DNA from: Sphingomonas profundi
GTDB taxonomy: Bacteria > Pseudomonadota > Alphaproteobacteria > Sphingomonadales > Sphingomonadaceae
Length of the DNA: 64,000 nucleotides
Direction: 5' to 3'
Assembly (NCBI RefSeq): GCF_009739515.1
Contig: NZ_CP046535.1
Coordinates: 4,344,501 to 4,408,500, forward strand
Shown here: piece after piece, positions 59,339 to 64,000 of the stretch
Layout of the letters: each line of letters starts with the position of its first letter
Position numbering within the stretch: position 1 is the stretch's first letter
Position numbers and translations under genes: made by a program
The notes under the pieces: model-generated
What the model saw: only the letters and a program-made list of their open reading frames with translations
Database searches by the model: none
What the model was told of the DNA's origin: nothing

Positions 59339-60835
59339 AAGGCCTCCTCAGGCTGTCGTAGCGGGCGCAGTCGGCGACGGGCTCGCGGGCGAGCCGCAGA
59401 GCCTCGGGCGTGGCGATGCTGGCGGGCGCGGCGGTCTGGCGCTGGCGGGTGAGCACGTTGAGCACGACGTCACGGCTGACGGTGCCGCCGGCCAGCGCCT
59501 CGGCACAGGCCGCCTCGACGGCGTCCAGTCCGTCCGTCGTCACCGCCGCCAGGATGCCCACCATCTGGCGGTCGCCGTCGGCATGGCCCGCCAGCCTCCG
59601 CCTGACGCGTTCCAGCGCCACCGGCAGCGGCCAGTCCTGAAGGGCGCACCGTTCCTCAGCGCACCCGGCTTGCGCTCGAGGACCGGCACATAGTGCCAAG
59701 GGTCGTAGACCGTTTGGTCGCGCCCGAAGCGCCGGGCATGCTCGCCGACGACTTCGCCGTCCTGCCGGATGACGATGCGCTCGGCATAGGCGTGCACCTC
59801 GACCGGGCGCCCCGCCGCCTTCGCGTGCACCGAGTATTTGTTGTAGTCGAAGCGGACCAGCAGCGTCTTCGACACCGCCGCCGGCAAGGCGTGGAAGCCG
59901 TCGAAGGGACCACGGTAGGCGATGAGCGCAGGCTGGTCGGCCGCCTCGAACACCTGCCAGACTGTGTAGTCCCTGAGCTCGGGATGCGCGGCACGCTGGG
60001 CATGGGCGGTGCAGCGGTCGAGCAGCCAGGCGTTGAGCTCGTCGTAGCTCCTGAAGCGCAGCCGCGGCGTGAAGAAGCGCTCGCGCACGAGCCCGACCTG
60101 GTTCTCGACCTGGCCCTTCTCCCAGCCCGATGCCGGCGTGCACGCCACCGGCTCGACGAGGTAGTGGCCGCACATCTGCTGGAAGCGGCGGTTGTAGCGC
60201 CGCTCACGACCGACGAAGATGGCGTCCACCGCGGTCTTCATGTTGTCGTAGATGCCGCGCTGACAGGCGCCGCCGAAGAAGGCGAACGCCCGGTCGTGGG
60301 CGTCGAACACCATCTCCTGGCTCTCGCGCGGATAAGCTCGCACGAAGAACATCCGGCTGTGGCAGAGCCGCATGTGCGCAACCTTCACCGTCGTCGTCGC
60401 GCCGGCGATGACGACGACCTCGTGGCTCCAGTCGAACTGGTAGGCCTCGCCGGGCGCGAAGCTCAGCGGCACGTAGGCCGCGGCCGTGACCGCCGACCGC
60501 TCACGCTGCCATGCCGTGGCATAGCGACGCACGGCATCGTAGCCGCCGCGGTAGCCCAGCCCCTGCAGCTCCTCGTACACCCGGACCAGCGTCAGGCGCT
60601 CGCGCCGCTGCTTGCGCTCGTTGGCCTCCAGCAGCCGCTCGAGATCCGCCGACCATGGCCCGAGCTTCGGCAGCGGCTGCACCGTCCGCTCGTAGGAGAA
60701 GTCCGTCTCGCCGGACCGCAGCACCTTGCGCACCGTGTTCCGCGACACCCGCAGGTCGCGCACGATCTCCTTGATGCTCTTACCCTTGACGTAGAACTCG
60801 CGCCGGATGCGCGCCACCGTCTCCACGACCAGCAT
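59271..60835 (-). pseudogene. istA: IS21 transposase IstA, frameshifted
   Basis: The N-terminal part has the helix-turn-helix (G-K-S-I-K-E-I-V-R-D-L-R-V-S-R-N-T-V-R-K-V) and the DDE domain (F-D-W-S-H-E, D-A-H-D-R-A-F-A-F-F-G-G, P-A-S-G-W-E-K-G-Q-V-E-N). Near 59640, after P-G-A-L-R-N-G-A-P-F, one base seems missing: the expected D-W-P-L-P-V-A-L-E-R-V and the rest continue in another frame to C-A-R-Y-D-S-L-R. The post-shift frame runs past the istB start to 59271. As it stands, no active IstA would be made, unless this is a sequencing error or programmed frameshift. Confidence 0.8.
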
Positions 60836-60947
60836 TCTCCCCGACCGCTCCTGCGCAAAGCGCCGGGCGTGAACCGCTCAGTTCAGGGGGGTCAATTTTG
60901 CACGCCGATCAGCCCCGAACGGGGTCAACATTGCACGCTGATTCACA

Positions 60948-61104
60948 CGCGCGTGCATAGTTCGCCTGGAGCGATTGGGAGCTTGTCGAGCCGACATTCG
61001 AGCAACGCTTCCCGAACCGTTCCGTCGGAGGTTTCGTTGATCCGATGGCTGATCCGCTCGATCCTAGATCACCGCTTTACCTCCGACGCCATGGAGATCG
61101 CTGA
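60948..61104 (+). pseudogene. second copy of the small membrane-protein gene, 3' end only
   Basis: Starting exactly at the IS21 boundary, the sequence CGCGCGTGC...TTCGCCTGGAGCGATTGG matches the intact gene at 55624 onward. The frame encodes F-A-W-S-D-W-E-L-V-E-P ... R-S-V-G-G-F-V-D-P and D-P-L-D-P-R-S, diverged from the intact copy (about two thirds identical in the tail). A TGG codon has become TAG two codons before F-A-W-S-D-W. The membrane part is missing. Confidence 0.75.
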
Positions 61105-61111
61105 GGCATGG

Positions 61112-61635
61112 TCAATCGTCCCGCCGCTCTTTAAAAGTTGGATTGCCATCGGCCGGCCCCTTTGAGATATCGTCCGAGCATCGACCGCTGCTCAATAGCG
61201 AAGATTGTTCGATCGATGTGAGCGGGCCCGTAAGATCAACGGTGCCTCGGGCCGAGTCTGCCTCGGCTAAGTAGCGGTTGCGAAGGCCGTCTCGACCGAA
61301 CAACTGGCTCGATAGAGACCCGACTAGAGCATGTTCTGGAGTGGTGGAGTTTGTTGCTGCCCGTTCTGCCGCTGCGATAGCCGCGCGTACGTCATAGTTC
61401 ACGACATCAAGCGTCGCTCTCGCGCTCTCTGAAGTGGCACCGCGATCGAAGCTGACAAATCCAATCTTGCCATCGATTCCTCCACGCGATCCTGCCTGGC
61501 CCGGCCGAACAGCCGATGATATGGCTCCATGCGACGTGCTCGCGGTGATCGAGCCCGCTACGTCAGTTCCGACAGAGGTGCTATCATCGGCTGTTCGTGC
61601 GATGCTGCGCTGCCACCCGGTCTGAGTCATGACTG
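61112..61635 (-). pseudogene. second traG copy, C-terminal 172 codons only
   Basis: The minus strand encodes [13 protein letters not shown] ... V-S-F-D-R-G-A-T-S-E-S-A ... [20 protein letters not shown], clearly homologous to the TraG end at 55.8-56.3 kb but diverged (roughly 55-60% by eye). Homology stops just after the first ATG, at about 61635, where the SDR gene region begins. It is again convergent with the small membrane-protein copy, seven bases from its stop. Confidence 0.75.
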
Positions 61636-61641
61636 GATGCC

Positions 61642-62430
61642 ATGCAGGGGCGCCGGGTCGTCGTGTCGGGCGGTGGTACCGGCATCGGCAAGGCCACGGC
61701 GATGCTGTTCGCTCGGCTCGGCGCGGAAGTCGCTATCTGCGGCCGGCGGATGGAGCGGCTGGCTGCGTCCGCCGCTCTCATAGAAGCGGCGACCGGGCGC
61801 CGGATACTCACCCGCGCCATGTCAATCCGCGACCCGGAGGCGGTCGCCGCATTTGTCGGGGAGGTGCACGATACGCTCGGCGGCATCGATGTTCTCGTCA
61901 ACAACGCCGGCGGCCAATTTCCGCAAGCCTCGATTGATCTCACGCCAAAGGGCTGGCTGTCGGTAATCGACACCAACCTTAATGGCACCTGGTGGATGAT
62001 GCAGGCTGCGGCGCGCGAATGGCGAGATCGCGGCCAGCCGGGCAGCATCGCCAACGTCGTGTGCTTGGTCGAACGCGGCTCGCCCCAGGTCACCCACACC
62101 ATAGCGGCGCGCGCGCGGGTGATCTACGCCTCGAAATCGCTCGCGCTCGAATGGGCGCCGTACAACATACGGGTCAATTGCTTGGCGCCGGGCGCGATCA
62201 GCACCGAGGGCTTTCGCATGTATCCTGAAGAAGCGCTGCGGCATATGGCCACTGCCAATCCGATGAAGCGCGCTTCCGATGCATTCTCCATGGCCGAGAC
62301 GCTGGTCTACATGGCGTCGCCCGCCGCCGATCTCATGAATGGCGCGGTGATGACGGTGGACGGTGGAATGACAATGTGGGGTGTGGGCTGGCCGGCCGGC
62401 AGACCGGCCTATTTCGCGGGTGGCGAGTGA
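61642..62430 (+). CDS. SDR-family oxidoreductase, 2,4-dienoyl-/enoyl-CoA reductase-like
   Basis: A 262-residue SDR of the DECR/PECR type: V-S-G-G-G-T-G-I-G-K-A at ~8-18, C-G-R-R, N-N-A-G-G-Q-F-P, D-T-N-L-N-G-T-W and E-W-A-P-Y-N-I-R-V-N-C-L-A-P-G. In place of the classical Y-x3-K this subfamily has A-A-R-A-x-V ... K-S-L-A, as here. The ATG is only a few bases from the recombination junction with the traG remnant, so the first residues and the native promoter may be lost. It overlaps the thiolase-like gene by four bases. Probable role: reduction or oxidation of an acyl-CoA intermediate. Confidence 0.8.
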   Translation: MQGRRVVVSGGGTGIGKATAMLFARLGAEVAICGRRMERLAASAALIEAATGRRILTRAMSIRDPEAVAAFVGEVHDTLGGIDVLVNNAGGQFPQASIDLTPKGWLSVIDTNLNGTWWMMQAAAREWRDRGQPGSIANVVCLVERGSPQVTHTIAARARVIYASKSLALEWAPYNIRVNCLAPGAISTEGFRMYPEEALRHMATANPMKRASDAFSMAETLVYMASPAADLMNGAVMTVDGGMTMWGVGWPAGRPAYFAGGE

Positions 62431-63965
62431 ACGTGGGCGAACCCTTGGCGCAACGCCGGCCGGTCATCATTGGCGTCGCGCAACTCACGATATCACGCGG
62501 CGCGCAGCCAGGGCCGGAGCCTCTCGACATGTGGGCCGATGCCGCGCAGGCGGCCGCGCGCGACGCCGGGATCGATCCCGGGCTGCTGGCGCACGCTGGC
62601 GCGGTGCTCGTTACCGATTGCATGAGCTGGCGATACGACGATGCCCCCGGGCGCCTCGCCGGGCGGATCGGCGCCCCCGATGCGCGGCTGATCGCCGGCA
62701 CGCCCAGCGGCACCTCCGGCCAGACCCTGGTCGACCAGGCAAATGCGCTCGTCCGAAGCGGCGCAGCCGATCTCGTCCTCGTCGCTGGTGGCGAGGCGAT
62801 GGCGACGAGACGCCACTACCGCCTTCTAGGCGAGACACCGCCGTGGCATCATGCGCACCCCGACGGCCCGGCCCCTGCATTTGACCTGCAGGCACACCAG
62901 CACCCCGCCGAAGCAGCTGTCGGCCTTCTGGACGGGATCGGGGCGGTCTACGGCTTCGCGATGCGCGACGTTGCGCGACGTGCCCATCTTGGCATCGCGC
63001 CCGACGTGTATCGCGCGCTGCTGGGCGAGACGATGGCAGGAATGACGCGGGTCGCTGCGCGTAATCCGGACGCCTGGTTCCCGGTCGAGCGTACGCCAGC
63101 AGCGCTCATCACGCCCTCTGCCGACAATCGCATGATCGCCTATCCCTATACCAAGAATATGGTGGCGATCATCGATGTGGACATCAGCGGCGCGATCCTG
63201 ATCGCGTCCGAGCGATGGGCTGAGGCGCATGGCGTCGCGACGACGAAGCGAATTTACCAGTGGGCGAGTTGCCATGCCGAGGATCCGGCCTATATCGCCG
63301 TGCGGCCAGAGTTGTGGCGTAGCCCGGCGATGGCGGCCGCAGCCGGTGCGGTACTCGATGCGGCAGACCTGACGATCGAGCGGATCGATCACCTCGATTT
63401 ATACAGCTGTTTCGCTTCGGCCGTAAATTTCGCGCGGGATGCACTGGGAGTGACGGATAGACCGGGGGATACGGTAACCTGCACCGGGGGCCTGCCTTAC
63501 GCCGGTGGCCCGGCAAGCAGCTACATGCTTACCTCCATCGTCAAGATGGTCGAGCGACTGCGTGCGGAACCCGGCAGTCGGGGTATGGTGAGCGGGGTCG
63601 GCATGATGATGTCGCATCACGTCTTCGCACTCTACTCGACCGATCCGCCGCCCGCAGGTCTGATCCAGCCCGACGCTGCCGCGGTGCAGCGCGCGCTCGC
63701 CCAAATTCCAGAGCTGCCGATCGAAGACGGCTATGGCGGACCTGCGACAATCATCGCCTATACCGTCGTGCACGATCGGGACGGCGCAGCCAGCCACGGC
63801 ATCGCCATCTGCGACCTGCCTGGCGGCGCGCGCACTTATGTCCGGATTTTAGATGCCGCGCTTTTGGCCCGAGCTGAGGCAGAGGAGTTTGTCGGCTGCA
63901 CCGTCGACATCACCGCCGGCGAACGTATCGGCACGATCGTGAGCGCCGCCGAGCAAAAGGGTTAG
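62427..63965 (+). CDS. thiolase-like acetyl-CoA acetyltransferase family protein
   Basis: A ~512-residue protein of the thiolase-like group found in CoA catabolic clusters: R-P-V-I-I-G-V-A-Q at the start, G-T-P-S-G-T-S-G-Q-T-L-V-D-Q-A-N at the position of the active-Cys loop (Ser/Gly instead of Cys), V-A-G-G-E-A-M-A-T, D-L-Y-S-C-F-A-S-A-V and C-T-G-G-L-P-Y-A-G-G-P. The missing loop Cys suggests a non-acetyltransferring, SCP-x-like member that may work with an OB-fold partner. The GTG start overlaps the SDR stop; a second GTG lies two codons later. The gene ends 35 bases before the window end. Confidence 0.8.
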   Translation: MNVGEPLAQRRPVIIGVAQLTISRGAQPGPEPLDMWADAAQAAARDAGIDPGLLAHAGAVLVTDCMSWRYDDAPGRLAGRIGAPDARLIAGTPSGTSGQTLVDQANALVRSGAADLVLVAGGEAMATRRHYRLLGETPPWHHAHPDGPAPAFDLQAHQHPAEAAVGLLDGIGAVYGFAMRDVARRAHLGIAPDVYRALLGETMAGMTRVAARNPDAWFPVERTPAALITPSADNRMIAYPYTKNMVAIIDVDISGAILIASERWAEAHGVATTKRIYQWASCHAEDPAYIAVRPELWRSPAMAAAAGAVLDAADLTIERIDHLDLYSCFASAVNFARDALGVTDRPGDTVTCTGGLPYAGGPASSYMLTSIVKMVERLRAEPGSRGMVSGVGMMMSHHVFALYSTDPPPAGLIQPDAAAVQRALAQIPELPIEDGYGGPATIIAYTVVHDRDGAASHGIAICDLPGGARTYVRILDAALLARAEAEEFVGCTVDITAGERIGTIVSAAEQKG

Positions 63966-64000
63966 CCACACAAGGCGCCGGTTATCCCGCCGCGTTTCGG

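Larger units (their letters stand above)
58405..60947 (-). mobile_element. IS21-family insertion sequence, complete length (2.54 kb)
   Basis: The tips align: TGTCAATCGGC...GTTGACCCC inward from 58405 and TGTGAATCAGC...GTTGACCCC inward from 60947. Further GGGGTCAA...TTGCACGCCGAT repeats lie inside both ends, as usual for IS21. It encodes istA and istB on the minus strand, both frameshifted. No target duplication is seen: the left flank is the middle of traG and the right flank the middle of a second copy of the small membrane-protein gene. This means the element took part in a deletion or rearrangement after insertion. Confidence 0.88.

Noticed and set aside
1-64000. CRISPR arrays, rRNA or tRNA genes, replication origin
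   Set aside because: No regularly spaced repeats, conserved RNA structures, DnaA-box clusters or iteron arrays were seen on reading.

Overview
The window is high-GC alphaproteobacterial DNA, most likely from a sphingomonad (Sphingomonadaceae). This rests on a large TonB receptor of sphingomonad type, a LinE/PcpA-like ring-cleavage enzyme with a maleylacetate reductase and a 3-oxoadipate route, and IS21, IS3 and IS110 remnants. It reads as a chromosome or plasmid mosaic in which ordinary housekeeping genes meet a large aromatic-degradation cluster, an ion/osmotic membrane island and a decayed conjugative segment.

Bases 1-6.2 kb hold small genes (aldo/keto reductase start, DUF1993, DksA-like zinc finger, TfoX-like) and a DNA repair group on the minus strand: a DnaQ-type exonuclease with a BRCT-like tail, exonuclease III, and a LigD that has lost its N-terminal phosphoesterase domain beside an IS21-end-like sequence. 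Bases 6.2-7.7 kb are transposase debris (IS3, IS110).

Bases 7.7-36 kb are one catabolic cluster. The lower pathway can be read directly: a PcpA/LinE-type hydroquinone dioxygenase, maleylacetate reductase, 3-oxoadipate CoA-transferase (PcaIJ) and 3-oxoadipyl-CoA thiolase (PcaF). Around it stand a TonB receptor, a Rieske oxygenase, two paralogous FAD monooxygenases, two alpha/beta hydrolases, three SDRs, two SnoaL-like proteins, a cupin, and a CoA side-chain module (two CaiB transferases, acyl-CoA dehydrogenase, MaoC hydratase, CitE-like and HMG-CoA-lyase-like C-C lyases). Most unusual are three divergent CmcJ/NvfI-family oxidoreductases. A GntR/HutC regulator lies inside the cluster, and variants of the palindrome TGTCCGGACA occur in nearly every promoter region, so I infer one regulon. 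The growth substrate is not identifiable from sequence alone.

Bases 36-39 kb are a graveyard: a frameshifted AraC-type regulator, an IS3 fragment, an internally deleted IS21 element and the tail of a serine recombinase. Bases 39.2-53 kb are a compact ion/osmotic-stress island (permease, two MscS channels, APC-type permease, DUF389, Na+/H+ antiporter, SLC13-type transporter with RCK_C domains, ClC channel, SDR, GH130-like protein, DUF2254, DUF1622), flanked by a 33-bp direct repeat that lies in recombinase 3' ends. Bases 53-61.6 kb hold a frameshifted large serine recombinase and a broken TraG region, in which a TraG C-terminus and a convergent small membrane protein occur twice around an IS21 element. 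The last 2.4 kb start a second acyl-CoA gene pair (SDR, thiolase-like protein).
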